From the NCBI GenBank assembly GCA_023101725.1, contig JALJCO010010235.1, forward strand, positions 806,001 through 870,000: a DNA stretch of 64,000 nt, given 5' to 3'. How positions within the stretch are numbered: the first letter of the stretch is position 1; the number at the start of each line of letters is the position of its first letter. Below are positions 30,320-42,309 of this stretch, one piece after another. A program made the translations under genes and the position numbers. Under the pieces are notes generated by a model, which saw only the letters and a list, made by a program, of their open reading frames with translations, did no database searches and was not told the DNA's origin. Source of the stretch: Atherinomorus stipes. Its lineage: Eukaryota > Chordata > Actinopteri > Atheriniformes > Atherinidae.

Positions 30320-31159
30320 AGTGGCGGAGCCAGACTTTTATTGTTGAAGGGGCCAGAGGGGAGGGCAAGACTATCTCGGCGGGGTCCACTATAAGAATGA
30401 CATCCAACGCAGTAACAGTACTTTCATTCATGATGAGCACTGATTGAAATTTTCATTCGCGATTAATTGCATGTTTGATGCTCGGTGTTTTTATCCTTTA
30501 AAAGTGCTGCTATATGAGAAAAATGCTGCAACTGTTGGTTTACCAGTTAAAAACTAACAAGACAGAAATCTGGGACTCGTCCTGGACTCAGACCTGAATT
30601 TCAACATCTGAAAAGAAAAAGAAAAGAAAAAAAAGGAAAAAGAAATGGGAAAAGGAAGCTGCTGCTTCACATGGAGACCCAAAACTGCTTCCAAACCACT
30701 TCCCCGCCCATCTTATTTTAGACACGAGCTTCCTCGTAAAGTTGGAATTTTTAAGATCAGACGTGCAGAAGTTGAAAATCCCACTTTTGAGCTTTCCTCC
30801 CTGAGATATTAAGATTGGGGAAAGAAAACTGCTGCTTCACACAGGAGACCCCAAACTGCTTCCAAACCACTTTCCCCATCTTATTTTAGACACAAACTAC
30901 CCCGTACAGTTGAAATTTGATCAGTATCGGCCTTTAGGAGCTGAAATTTATCGAGGTTGTCAGTATCGGTTTTAAAAAATGGTTATCGTGCTTCCCTATT
31001 AAAATGTGTTCATCGCCACCTACTACATAGTGCAAACTACTGTACAGGAATGACCGGGTGCTGTGACATGTCAGTCATCTGGAGGGGCACATGGGGGGGC
31101 CAATCCTATGTCAGGGGGGTCCAGTACCCTCCTGGCCCCCCCTCTAGCTCCGCCTATGC
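30320..31159. mobile_element. hAT element, TGGCGGAGC ends, perfect 8-bp duplication
   Basis: 840 bp bounded by AGTGGCGGAGCC (left) and the inverse GCTCCGCCTATGC (right), flanked by TTCCCATC on both sides (30312-30319, 31160-31167). It contains the right end of the 10273-11852 family (CGGCCTTTAGGAGCTGAAAT..ATCGTGCTTCCCTA, ending 30996) and a direct duplication of about 85 bp (30654-30738 and 30822-30915). Confidence 0.8.
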
Positions 31160-31389
31160 TTCCCATCACTTGCTTTCCTGGTTATTTCCATTCACTGTGA
31201 TCCATTACTGTGAGTTGTATCCAGGTCAACTACTGAGGACATGAGACATGAGGATGAGTCACAGAAACCAGAGAGAATACATCACATATTTCTCCACGTT
31301 ATACGAAAATGCTTCAGTGATGATGGGATGTGGCTGGTAACTGGGAGGAATGATTGATCAGGTCTGATCAACACATGTTAAATAAATAC

Positions 31390-31816
31390 TACACCGCAAA
31401 AACTCAAATTTTACCAAGTATTTTTTTTTTTCTACTTTCTAGTCAAAATATCTCATCCCATTCAAAATAAAACAAAATCACCTACAAATATTTCAGTGAG
31501 ATATAAGAACTTGTTTTTTAGACAAATGCATCTTATTTCAAGAAATCCTATCAAGAAAATTTTGCTTGTTGTATTGGCAGAACTTTTTGTTTATTACAGG
31601 CAAAAAAGGCCACTCTTAAAATAGATTGTAATAAGCAAAAAATTCTGCCAATAGAACAAGCAAAATTTTCTTGAAATAAGAATTGCATTGCCTTAAAGCA
31701 AGTTCTTTTACCGCACTGAAGTGTTTCTTGCTTGGTAATTTTGTCTTATTTTGAGTGTGATGGGATATTTTGACAAGAAATTAAGAAAACATTGGTAAGA
31801 TTTTAGTTTTTTGTTG
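31390..31816. mobile_element. AT-rich foldback MITE
   Basis: Left end ACCGCAAAAACTCAAATTTT and right end AAGATTTTAGTTTTTTG are inverses. Internal arms (AAGAAAATTTTGCTTGTTGT and GAACAAGCAAAATTTTCTTG) also pair. No ORF. Confidence 0.65.
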
Positions 31817-31829
31817 GTTGAGGGAAAGC

Positions 31830-33170
31830 CAAGAATCAGACAAATGTGACAGAAAAGGAGACTAAGCTTTAATAATTAACTGTTGGGATTATACATTGAG
31901 CAAAAACTAATCAAACAGACATGACAAAGCAGATTATGGGATGCATAAGTTGGTTTAAAAGGTTTAATGACTGGACTGAAGTCTTTGGATTCATCTGTCC
32001 TTGTATTTTTCCTCAGAGCACCTCCACACAACACAGAGCTGTTATGTAACATCATCACACCTACAGCTGCAGCTCGGCTCTCCACCAATCACAGCACAGA
32101 TGTCTTTTCCATGACGACGGGTTGCCAAGGAGAGTTTCCTCACCTGCTGCTCCCGGACACAGAAAAAAAGCTGGTGTCTGATGGGAGGACGAGGCAAACC
32201 AGTGGAAAAACATCATGTTTAGCCAGAGGCCGGCTGCCTCTAATGTGACACACAGATGTACGGTAACCATGACGATGGACAACGTGGATCAGTGAGGTGC
32301 ATCTTCCTCCAGCAGCAGATTGGTAACAAGGAGATGTGCCACATGTGTTTTCTTCTCATGGACACATGTTAAGGATGAACTCTGTCCTGATTCTGGGGTT
32401 AGCCCACAAAAAAAGAAAAACTTAAAGTTTTGGTTGAATAAACAATGACCAAGAGATATCCGAGATAAACTCCTGATTACTGATTAATCCCAGTGTGTCT
32501 GGCCAGTTACTGAAGTCAGACACACCGGGATTAATCAGTTTGTCCAGTAGGAAGCAGGAAGCAAGGTGCTGTCTGAAGTTCAGGAAGTAGTGGAACCGTG
32601 CATGTAGCCCATTCAGAGAAGCGCGACATAATGACATAATGAAGCTGAAGTATGGTTGAAAATGTAAAAAATAAATCAGCTGTAAAAGGGTTGTAGCAGA
32701 TTTTTTGCTAATCAAAATCAGCAGAAAAGGTTCTCCTTTTATGCTCTCATGTCTTCAAATACTGCCGATTAGGGATTTCCATAATGTTGGATGACAAACC
32801 CTTTGCGTCACATATGTACAAGATGGGTATAGCCCACGCGTAAACGGGTGACGCAGAGGGAGTGAGAATGTGTTGGTTAAAATGGTGTTTTCCTTCCCAC
32901 TGTCGCCACCACTCAGTGCTTGCTCAGGATGGGGGATTGGATCAAGGTGTCTTTATTTGTACTCATGGGTAAACTTGTTGGACCGGGTGAAGCCAAGATT
33001 CCATCCAATCTGTTGGTTTCCTTAAGCCCGGCATACTCTGTGCGATTTTTGGCCGTTTTTGAGCCGATTTTCCAGACGTGCGACAAGTCTGGCGATCGGG
33101 CCGACTCTTGGCCAAACCGTATGTCATGCGTCGTGCAGTATACTATGGGATCACGAGAGCTGACTGGCAC
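31830..33170. other. Intergenic DNA with one long hairpin
   Basis: No gene or recognised repeat was found. The only structure of note is the inverted repeat at 32479-32539, listed separately. Confidence 0.4.
32479..32539. other. Hairpin with 23-bp arms
   Basis: CTGATTAATCCCAGTGTGTC(TG) at 32480-32501 pairs with its inverse at 32517-32538, with one mismatch and one extra closing pair, around a 15-base loop. Size and shape resemble a pre-miRNA or a mini-palindrome left by an excised element. Function unknown. Confidence 0.6.
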
Positions 33171-33178
33171 CTCACGAC

Positions 33179-33586
33179 TAGGGATGTATACCGAGTACCG
33201 GTATCGTTTGGTACCGGTTCCTAATCTTAACGATACCAGGGTACCGTTAAGATTCTGGACTAACGATACTCTTATTGATACTTTTTGTACATTTACCTAA
33301 CCATCAAGTTATCATTACGCAGTCAAATAATCACAATGATAGACTAAGACAGACACAATTCCCTTATTCTCCCAGCTGTCCTTCACCCACTTTTATGTCC
33401 AGGCTTCTTCAACATCATCTGAACAAATATTCTCCACCACTGGATCTTGTAACATCTTGTAATGTCTTTATTATTTACTCTAAATTATGTTATAGTATCA
33501 ATAAGAGAATCGATAAATACCGGTATCGATAAGGAGTATCGATATTGGTATCGGTATCGATAAAATCATAACGATATACATCCCTA
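33179..33586. mobile_element. Complete hAT MITE with perfect 8-bp duplication
   Basis: 408 bp, left end TAGGGATGTATACCGAGTAC, right end inverse ATGTATATCGTTATGATTTT side. Flanked by CTCACGAC at 33171-33178 and 33587-33594. Repeated GGTATCGAT motifs near both ends. Non-autonomous relative of 13126-15965. Confidence 0.9.
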
Positions 33587-34247
33587 CTCACGACGAGCTC
33601 CCGATCAGAAATTGTGAGTCGCAAGAAAATCAAACCTGTTTGATATTTTGGTCATGGCTCGTGAGCGAATCACATGTTGAAGTGGCGCCACGACCAGACT
33701 GAGAACTCTTTACTCGGATATTTTCACATTTCGCATGCGTGAAACAAAAATGGAAGTAAACCAGAGGCAGCATGGCGACCTGGCTTGTCATTTGGATGGA
33801 GAGCTCGTAAAACCAACAGACCATACAGCCCTCGTCTGCTCAGCCAATTCCTCATCCACACACAATGTCGTCGCCTTTTATTTTTGGCGAACTCTTCACA
33901 AAAAAGAGCGCAAATCGCCAAGGCAGCGCGTTTTTTTGGTGATAGCATACTGTTGCTGCTGTTGTTGTTATTGTCGTCTTCTTCTTCTACTCCTAGCTGT
34001 ATTTATTGCATTGCATGTCGGGATTGTTCAAGACCCCAACATGTCTTTGAGGACGTATAGTGTGAGTAGTCAGATCGCATCCGAGCGTCGGTTCGTACAG
34101 TGTGAGGACAAACATCGCAAGCTGTGAACTTTTGAACTCTGCGACTGATTTGCACAAGTTGTGTTGGGGCTGCGAGCAACGATTGAAAGAATTGCACAGC
34201 GTATCCCAGGCTTTAGCTAGGCTAATATGAATCTGACTTAAATTTCT

Positions 34248-34325
34248 CTGTCTGTTAAGTGCCCTGAGGTGACATTGTCATGAACTGATGCTATACAAAT
34301 AAAGCTGAACTGAATTGAATTGAAT
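34248..34325 (+). mobile_element. LINE/SINE 3' tail fragment
   Basis: GCCCTGAGGTGAC..GCTATACAAATAAAGCTGAA followed by TTGAATTGAAT repeats, the end form of L2-type LINEs and their SINEs. 5' truncated to under 80 bp. Confidence 0.65.
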
Positions 34326-34510
34326 GACCCTGCATGGGGGGGGGAATAAGCTCATGTTTGGAGTAAACGCCAGTCAATCGAACTCTCGAAGAAAAAAAAA
34401 AAAAGAAACAGTAGACATAGCGAAGAACAGGAACTACTTTGTGGTAAGAGCTTTAGATAGTGCAAGTTGGAAAACCAGGGTTATTATTGGTTTGGCTTTT
34501 ACCCGCTCCT
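34326..34510 (+). repeat. Dispersed repeat, first copy (second at 49965-50140)
   Basis: The block AATAAGCTCATGTTTGGAG..GCCAGTC..CGAA, an A-rich run, then AAAACCAGGGTTATTATTGG..TTTGGCTTTTACC recurs with moderate divergence at 49965-50140. The family is unidentified. A G8 run lies at 34336. Confidence 0.65.
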
Positions 34511-34584
34511 GAGCTCTGAAGGAGTCGTTGAATCTGAATAGGTTGAAGAATGAGGCGGCCATTAGCCTGAGAGAGAGGAATACT

Positions 34585-34926
34585 GTTGTTTACAAACAGA
34601 AACATGGAGGGACTCCAGACTCGACCTTTAAGTCCAGGCGGGGACAGAGATTTCTCGGTGGCTGCTCCGAAGTTGTGGAACAGTTTGCCTCTCTACACTA
34701 AAGCTGCCCAGTCTCTCTCGGGTCCAAACTCAACACCAACTTCTTTTCACTGGCTTTTAAAACATAGTTGAGCTCAACACAGTTTTGTTTTTAATTTTGA
34801 TTTTTTTTTTTTATGATTTTCTGTAATTTGGTTTGAACTTTTTCTAATTTTTGTGCCATTTTTCTGTCAAGCACTTTGGGCAACCTTGGTTGTTGTAAAC
34901 ATGCTTTATAAATAAATTTGAACTTA
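34585..34926 (+). mobile_element. L2-type LINE 3' end
   Basis: Encodes GDRDFSVAAPKLWNSLPLYT, the hallmark C-terminal block of fish L2-type reverse-transcriptase ORFs, then a T-rich 3' UTR and AAGCACTTTGGGCAACCTTG..TTATAAATAAATTTGAACTT. Strongly 5' truncated. Confidence 0.8.
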
Positions 34927-35865
34927 AACCTGACCTTGAGCTCCAGAACCTCTAGAAAAGTCCAGATCCAGATGACCGGAAGGGGTCTGGTGGGTTAAAT
35001 GGGTAGGAGGCCTGAACCAATAGAGTTAAAACGACTACATTTTGATACGTACCGCTGCCTTCGTATACGAGGCCCCAGATTGATGGGAAAAATACTGCAA
35101 GACCCTAACACTGCTAACCCACCAAAGATCCAGATCTAAACCAGATCTATGTCCAAAACCTGGAGGACAGTGACCCCCGAGGGCCGCAGTTTGACATCCT
35201 TGATTTTCAGTGTTCATTTACACCGAAGTGAATGTTGGTCCAGTAATTATCCAAGAATAAGACGGCAATAAGAATAAGAGGAAGCAGGAATCCACCAATG
35301 GACAACCACTCCGCCTCCTGAGCCACAGTCGCCATTCTAGCGCCTGCTGGAGTGATAAATGAATCAACAGGATGGTGGCATCGCACAGTATTTAGAAATG
35401 CATGGCACACTGAATTAATCTTTTACCAGGACTTTGTGAATGCACGGATGTTGATGCTTGCACAGCTGATGACCAGATGCCTGCCAGGAATCAATCACTG
35501 TTGGGGCACAAATGTACATTAAACGTGGGTGGTTCTGAAGAAGGAAGCTGATTTTAACGTGTTGCAGTTGTGAAGAACTTTAAACACTACATCGCTGCTG
35601 GGACCAGAGTTAATGTGCTCGTACGTTACTGATCAACACACTAACAACTCTCCTGGGTTTTCAATAACCACAAGCAAACAAGGCATGAGTAGACTGGTCC
35701 CAGATGTCTGAGGGAAGTCAGGATCAGCATAAACATGAGGGGCATGAAACAGTTTCACAGAAGCCGGTGTGTGTGTGTGTGAGTTCGGAGTCAGGATGGG
35801 CCAGATTGTGTTTCCCCTCTGCCTTCATTAGCCTGAAGTGGACTGATTGTTGTTTCTTCCATTCG
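34927..35865. other. Intergenic, nothing recognised
   Basis: No exon, repeat family or strong structure seen, apart from a short GT tract at 35767-35783. Confidence 0.4.
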
Positions 35866-35869
35866 TTAA

Positions 35870-36430
35870 AGGAATAGTACACCCACAGAATGATGTGCCT
35901 TCATCGTCTCCTCACCCTCATGCTGAGCAAGACTGTGGAGCACTTTTTTAATATCTCAAATGCAGCCGGAGATCAAACAAGTTTTCGTTTTCCCCCAACT
36001 TTTATATAATGGAGTTCACCAACACCCGATCCAAAAAGGTCCATTAAAGTCCACAAAAACTTGGCAATATTTCTCCGTACCGCTCTACCAATGTAATCCA
36101 AGTGTCCTGAGTGGGTAGCGTCCAGAATTTACTCGAAACAACATCATTTAGTATATTCTTATAGCAAAGCGCGTCCTTGTGAGGTCACAACACTACGGAA
36201 GCCGCAGCGTTCAACGCCTACTCTGCCGATAATGCTGTTAACAATGTGCTAAGAGCGACCAAGCTACGAACAAACCGGGACAAACTCAAGAAGGGTTGGC
36301 TATTGATTTAAACAAAGACAGAAAGAGAACATGTGATCCAGATGCCCGGCTTCCGTCATGAACTCGCAGGGGCGCACTTTGCGGCAGCTAGATGTTCTAC
36401 TGTTTAAGCTGTAAAAATATATTAAAAGAA
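35870..36430. mobile_element. One-armed copy of the TTAA foldback family
   Basis: Preceded by TTAA (35866-35869), the sequence AGGAATAGTACACCCACAGA..GAGCAAGACTGTGGAGCACT follows the left arm of 20907-21811 for about 550 bp (ending near GTTTAAGCTGTAAAAATATA), then stops without the right arm. Confidence 0.75.
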
Positions 36431-36606
36431 AGACAATAGGAGGGACGAGTGGACTGACTAGAGAGAGGAACGGGAAAGGTAGAGGAAGATGGAGGCCTTA
36501 AGTGTTGTCAACTTTTCGAGGGCACTAAAGCCAAATATCAGAGCAGGAAGGTCATCAAATAAAACAATTGTTTGAAGTCTATACTGTAGTCATAATTAAG
36601 ACCTAA

Positions 36607-37202
36607 AGGATAACTTTCTTTTTTTTTCCAACCTGGACTTTATTTTTAGGAGTATATACGTGCATTTACCCACCGGTAAAATTTCTGCATCACTTTCAGT
36701 CCTTCAGAAGATATTAAGAGATTATTTATTAAGAGATGGGGCAGCCACTATAAGGGATCATCTGCAGTGAAACTCCTTCATTTCACCAATACTTGAAGTA
36801 GAATGAACGAATGAACGAGTACTATTGTCCTGTGAGTGCAGAGTTTCACTCATTGTGTTTTTGTTGTTGTCTGGGTAGTGAGCTGCTCTTCTCAGCTGTA
36901 CTACGGAAACGCGTATCGTGAACGCACGGCCCTGAAAAGTGTGTAGAACACCCTGATAACTAACAAAATGCTAAATCTGGACTCACAGGACAATAGTACT
37001 CGTTCGTTTGTTCATTCTACTGAAAGTATTGGTAAGTAGTTTGCTGCATATAATGCCTTAGTGGCTGCCCCTTCTCCACCATGATACTGGATGTACACCG
37101 AAGGGCGACTCAGCTTAATATCCTCCAAAGGACTCAAAGTGAAGCAGAAATTTACATGTAGTAATAAGGTCCAGGTTGGAAAAAAAAAAAGAAACTTATC
37201 CT
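36607..37202. mobile_element. TTAA foldback element, second family
   Basis: 596 bp with inverted ends AGGATAACTTTCTTTTTTTT and the complement AAAGAAACTTATCCT. Flanks are CTAA (mutated) and TTAA. Arms of about 250 bp pair, including TTCCAACCTGGACTTTATTT and AACGAACGAGTACTATTGTC. Confidence 0.78.
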
Positions 37203-37213
37203 TTAAGGCTTAA

Positions 37214-37610
37214 AGGGGAAGTTCAGGATTTTTGACACAGGGCCTCATTTTGGAGTGAGCCACGGTCCTACTTATCACTGGAGACAGTTTAATCATATTT
37301 CATCTCATATCCGTGTTACCAGTGGTCCCCGATGCTAATGCTAGCATAAGTCAATAGGAATCTGCTAGCCTGTCATTAATAACAATCGTATCCACTCCAC
37401 AGAGCATCCGAGGCAAATCAGTTATAACACAAGACTATCTGTGTAAATGCTGTGTGAACAAAATAATGTTAGAAATGTTTCATTTAAAGGGTAGGTCCAA
37501 ACATCAGTACATCCACTGTGTCCACCATAATCCCAAAAATTAAAGAAGAGAACAGGTAATTAACTTTTTTTTAAATTACAATACGTATTTTAAAGACTGA
37601 GACCCTGAAC
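37214..37610. mobile_element. Possible third TTAA-type element
   Basis: TTAA then AGGGGAAGTTCAGGATTTTT starts 12 bp after the preceding element. A weak inverse (CCCTGAACTTC) occurs near 37600. The right end is not certain. Confidence 0.4.
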
Positions 37611-37747
37611 TTCATGTTGCATCTGAGATACTTTTGAAGCTACAAGAAACAAAGCACTGCTGACAGATTATCTCATTTCCTCCATCCACAACACACCTGT
37701 GGCTCAGCTGGGACACAGCTGGCTGTCTTCACCTTATGTCCCCTCCA

Positions 37748-37773
37748 CGCACACACACACACACACACACCAC

Positions 37774-37812
<39 letters not shown>

Positions 37813-37827
37813 CACACACACACACCT
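37748..37827. repeat. (CA)n microsatellite
   Basis: About 80 bp of CA repeats with a few interruptions. Confidence 0.95.
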
Positions 37828-38011
37828 GCATACATTTAAACCTCCTGCCCTTGTTTCCACCATTGCACTCAAACTTATCACCACCACCTCCATGTCTCCG
37901 CTCCTCCTCTCTACATTGTCCTTCAGGAGTCCTCTGAAGCCTGCAAGCCCAGACACCTGTTGCCATGGTTACTTGCAGGGATCACACCTAATCACAGAAT
38001 GGATACAGCTG

Positions 38012-38047
38012 CGGGGGGGTGGGTGGGGGGGGGGGTGGGGGGTGGAG
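38012..38047 (+). repeat. G-run cluster, potential G-quadruplex
   Basis: Four or more runs of three to twelve G separated by single T (GGGGGGGTGGGTGGGGG and on). This satisfies a strict intramolecular quadruplex pattern. Confidence 0.85.
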
Positions 38048-38566
38048 GAAGACTGAGCGATAACAAGGTCAAGCCAACAGTGAAACACTTGTTTCAGGCT
38101 GCTGATGAGCTCATTCACATGTGAAGATGACGCCGGCTGATATGTTGACCTTTGATATTTTCCATCTTCAAAGTGCTGAGTGAAAAAAATGCACAAATCC
38201 CTGAATGGTACGCCAACCTGTGTCCTCCAATCTATTCCAGGAGAAGGATGCGGATTCAGTCATTTAAAGTGTTATTTCATTCATTGTCTTGGAAACAATC
38301 ATGAACTAAAACACAGTAGCAGTCTGGATCTTTCCAGTAATGAGACACCAGTCAGACACAGGATTAAAACAACTGACAGGCAAATTAAATTGAATGAAAA
38401 ACATCAAAATTTTGTTTAACTAAACTTTGTTTTATTTCTTTTATTTTTTTTTTTATATATATATATATATATAATTATATATATATGTATATACTTGCCA
38501 GGCTAGCATTGTAAATAAAAATTTTGTTCTAAAGTCTCTGGTGAAATAATGGTTAGATAAAATAAA

Positions 38567-38920
38567 TCAGAAGATACCGACTTGTTTCGGGGGTGGTGTC
38601 TGCTGACAGGATTCATAGTTGTACTGGAAGTCTGAGGTGTACAGTGTGAAGAGGAATGGTGAGAGTACAGTTCCTTGTGGTGCTCCAGTGCTACTGACCA
38701 CCATCTCAGACGCACAACCTTTCAGTCTCACACACCGTGGTCTGTTTGTTAGATAGTCGTACACCCGGTTTTGGAGGTTTCCACCTGGATATGGGGCTTC
38801 TCACATAACAAAGCAGCTGAATCCTATTAAAGGCACTTGAAAAATCAAAGAACATTAACTTTAAAGTGCTGCCTGATTGGTCCAGATGAGAGTGGGCTCT
38901 CTGAACTGGATAAAATAACT
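38567..38920 (-). mobile_element. Rex1-like LINE fragment, reverse-transcriptase domain
   Basis: The minus strand encodes SGSTLKLMFFDFSSAFNRIQ (38890-38815) and, after a frame break, YLTNRPRCVRLKGCASEMVV and SSTGAPQGTVLSPFLFTLYT. These are reverse-transcriptase blocks including the GAPQG motif before the YADD box, which is missing. Family placement (Rex1/CR1 group) is from memory. Confidence 0.8.
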
Positions 38921-38929
38921 CCTCTCAAC

Positions 38930-40735
38930 AATGTAAACATTGTTGAATCTCTGTAAACATCGCCATGTCTCTGTGAACATTGCAGCATCTGTAAACATCA
39001 CAGGCCAGTGGATCTATTCCAGGCTTCTCCAGGCTACATGCCAAAGTGTCCTTAGGCAAGATACTAGCTATGTTTACATGGAGCCAAATATGCCAAGTCA
39101 AATTACATGGAGCACTGTTGTGTAAAATACAGTAAATGAGCATTTAAAAAAATCAAAGTAAAAATAAAAATATGTCAATAGAAAAAAAAAACAATTTAAG
39201 TGCTGATGAAACATTTTTTACATTTATTGCCATGTTTTAATCGACCAAAACGTCCTCCATGATGATCCATGTAACAGAAACAAGCGCAGCTGCATAGATG
39301 AGTTATTAGAAAACATTGCTGCTTTTCAGCACATCTGACCAGACTGTGGCGCTGTGAGCCGAAACCTGGATGTGACGTCTGCCAGAGAGTCTTCGCAGCT
39401 TATTTAACTTTGAGGTCAGTGGCTTCATTGCTGTTTTTTAGTTCCTTTTTCAGTTTTACAGACAAACAGTAACAACTCAGCCTTTAAATTGTATTGACAG
39501 TTAACGGTTAAAAGCTCGTAAGTACAACGTTAGTTTATTTAGGTTTCCTACAGATTTAGAATTTTATTTTGAAGAGGATAAAGAAGCAGGTCAGAGTCGG
39601 ACTCACCGGGAAACAGTGGGCAGCCTCTCTGCTCGTCTCTCATGTCTACAGTCGTCTGTTTACTGTAACTTCAGCCACCAACGTGTTGAGACTTCTAACA
39701 CAATGAAACTGTGATCATGTCCTCTAGAATATTCTTTTTCAACCATCGTTGCTTCATCACATCGGTCATACAGCTGCTGTATTGACAGACAGCTGCGGCT
39801 CGGTTATATGAACGTCTCCGGTCATCAGATCTCCCCAGCTGCTTCCAAAAATGCATCCTTCCCTCCATCCTCATCCTTATAAACGGGAACTATTTAAAAC
39901 TCGGCTAGAACCATGTAAGTTGTTATGTTCTAATTTTTTAACGGCTAATTATTTACCGCGGCTAGCCATTAGCCACGAGCAAACACAGGGAACGAGTGCC
40001 TCGTCTCTGTCACGCCTAGTTCTGTGTCAAACCGGTTCAGCTCCTTATCAGTTGTGGGTCTGCTTGTTCTGTTCTGGGTTGCTCCTTACAGTTCTGGTTC
40101 CCTCGGTGTGGTCTTGAAAGGCTTTTGGCTGAACCGAGTGGACCTGAGGCTAGAGACAGACTGCAGGCAGCTGGCTATAGTTCTACTCCGGTTCTGGCTT
40201 GTAAAATGTGATTTCCCCAAATTCCTCAGCATTATCACACTTTTCTAACTTGGCTGATGATCCCACCACACAAACCAGTTCCAGTCTAGCTGTTCTGGAG
40301 CATCATTCATGTTTTCCACGGCTTAGATTATACATGTAACTCAATGGGCGGACCGCAACTCCGTATCTCGCTGACGTCACATCATGGTGGCTAGGTTCGC
40401 AACTGAAAAGCTATTAGCATTTAGCCGAGCCTCCTAAACATCAGATATTTACGTAAATACACGTCTGATTTACATCTAACAGCACAGAACTACTTATTTT
40501 GTCTTGGTGTGTTTTTGTATGGCAAAGTTACTTGAAGTTAAGGTCGTGTCATCAACACTTTAAGTTTTTTTTTCCCCCCTCTGTGGTCCCAATGCTGCCA
40601 GCTGCAAGTAGCTCAGCTTCCCAACACCTCCATCATTCGCCAAAATCTTACAAATCTTATTCAATTTGTTCTTAAAGTTGTAAATTTTTTTTATTTGACA
40701 AAGGTCTTTCAATAGCTTCACAAATGTGCTTGTGG
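38930..40735. other. Intergenic, nothing firmly recognised
   Basis: Sequence of mixed composition. GTAAACATNNNNNNNTCTCTG is repeated three times at 38932-38998. A CRE-like TGACGTC lies at 39370. No exon is supported; frames such as 39851-40117 resemble nothing I know. Confidence 0.35.
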
Positions 40736-40991
40736 TAGGGCTGAAAGATATACAGTTATCGTATCTATATCAAGATATGAATATTCACGATATTAATATA
40801 GAAAAAGCACCTATATAAAAGATATAGATTTCTCCTGCGCTTGTCCTGCATGTAAAGCTCTAGAAGTCACAAACAAAACTGCACTTTCCACTAAAGTGCT
40901 TGGTTTTCAGCGAACCCGTAGTCAAATCGTACCGTATCGATATTGAGATGTCTGGCGTGAATATCGAAATATGAAATTTTGTCCAGCCCTA
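40736..40991. mobile_element. hAT-like MITE (TAGGGCTG..CAGCCCTA)
   Basis: 256 bp bounded by TAGGGCTGAAAGATATACAG and the inverse TTTGTCCAGCCCTA, with ATCGATATTGAG-type repeats. No matching 8-bp flanks, so one end may have decayed. Confidence 0.65.
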
Positions 40992-42042
40992 GTTCATAGA
41001 ACAAAAAATTTGTTCATATTTGTCCATTGGTGCATACAATCTCGTCCTATGCTGAAAGGATGCACCAGCTTGCCCGAATTTGCAGGTAAATGGCGGAAAA
41101 TGTGCATCTGTGGGCAGAGAGACAGTGGTGAGGAAAAATAAGCAGAATCCTGGCTCATTTACGACAAACGGGTACAAACGATGCTACAAAAACATTGAAA
41201 ACATGCAGATGATACACTGGTTACCATGGCAACACTACAACGTTACAGCATTTTTGTATGTTTCATGCCTTTGCATCTCTCATTTGTTTGAGTGTTCTGA
41301 AAAAGCCATTAATTAATTAACTCAATTGTTTTTCGGCCAATTAAAACCCACCTTGAGGATTTTAGTCCTCACAGCAGATACTTGATGTAGTAAATGAATT
41401 ACTTGTAAAGTACTCCTTGCCAAGCTTTCAGGGTAGTTTTTTAAAGCTTTAAACACATATTGAGGGAGTATTGATGTTTCCAATGTTTCCAACTGCTGAG
41501 CAGACAAGGATCTTGTCAAAAGAAAAAGGCGGCACTTGGCACTGAAAATCGATATCCCCATGACAACGGTGCTGTAAAAGGCTTTCTCGGCTTGTCCTCG
41601 GTCAAACGGCTGATTCTGCATTGACCTGACAGAAACTGACAGGCTGAGGAGGCACAAAGCTGTTCAGAGATAACAATAACCAAGAGACTGAAAAATTCTA
41701 ACTGTTGTCCAAAGCAGCAGTTAAAGCAAACTTATCGGAAACACTTCACCCAACTCCAGTCAGCAGTCACGTGATCTCAGATAGACGCAGAACTGCTAAT
41801 GTGCAATACATGTGTATAGCCTACTCAAAAGGCAATTATGACATTATGGTTGTATTAGGTGTTAGGGTGATTGTGGCTTGGATAAATGTGTGAAGAAAAG
41901 AAAAAAGGAGACTTCTAAACCAAAACAGAAAAACCAAAGCTGCTACATCTGCAAAGAAATGGAGCAGAGAATCATCAGGAGCACCTGCAGTAAGACAAAC
42001 AGAGAAGAACATCAGCGTCAGAGGGTATGTGAAAGATATCAT
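40992..42042. other. Intergenic, nothing recognised
   Basis: A 111-codon minus-strand frame (41657-41322) resembles no family I can name and has no clear splice sites. No repeat was identified. Confidence 0.35.
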
Positions 42043-42110
42043 TCAGTTCAACTTTATTTGTATGGCGCCATGTCACAACAGCCATCTTAAGACACAGCAC
42101 AGACAGAATC
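42043..42110 (-). mobile_element. LINE/SINE 3' tail fragment (antisense)
   Basis: TTCAGTTCAACTTTATTTGT..GGCGCCATGTCACAACAGCC is the inverse of a common fish LINE/SINE 3' tail. Confidence 0.55.
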
Positions 42111-42263
42111 AACTTTAAGCAACCCTTACCGATCTTCCATTTCAGAAAGCACAGCAAAATTATTGAATATAAACAGTCCCATCTCACTCCAAAGACCCAC
42201 CCCCCATTCCCTCTGCCTCCTAATCCGTAAGCAAAAGTCTGTCAGGCAGGTCCCTCAGCCAAT

Positions 42264-42308
42264 CGAATCCTAGGGGTGCACCCCAGTGGGGTGCACCCCT
42301 AGGATTCG
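42264..42308. other. Perfect 21-bp-arm hairpin
   Basis: The 21-base arm (CGAATCCTAGGGGTGCACCC plus C) at 42264-42284 is followed by the 3-base spacer AGT and its exact complement at 42288-42308. The arm contains TAGGGGTGCAC, which looks like a hAT terminus, so the hairpin may be two terminal fragments joined head to head. Confidence 0.9.
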
Positions 42309-42309
42309 G

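Noticed and set aside
41322..41657. 111-codon minus-strand frame
   Set aside because: No similarity I can name, no flanking splice signals and no neighbours. Random frame length is plausible.
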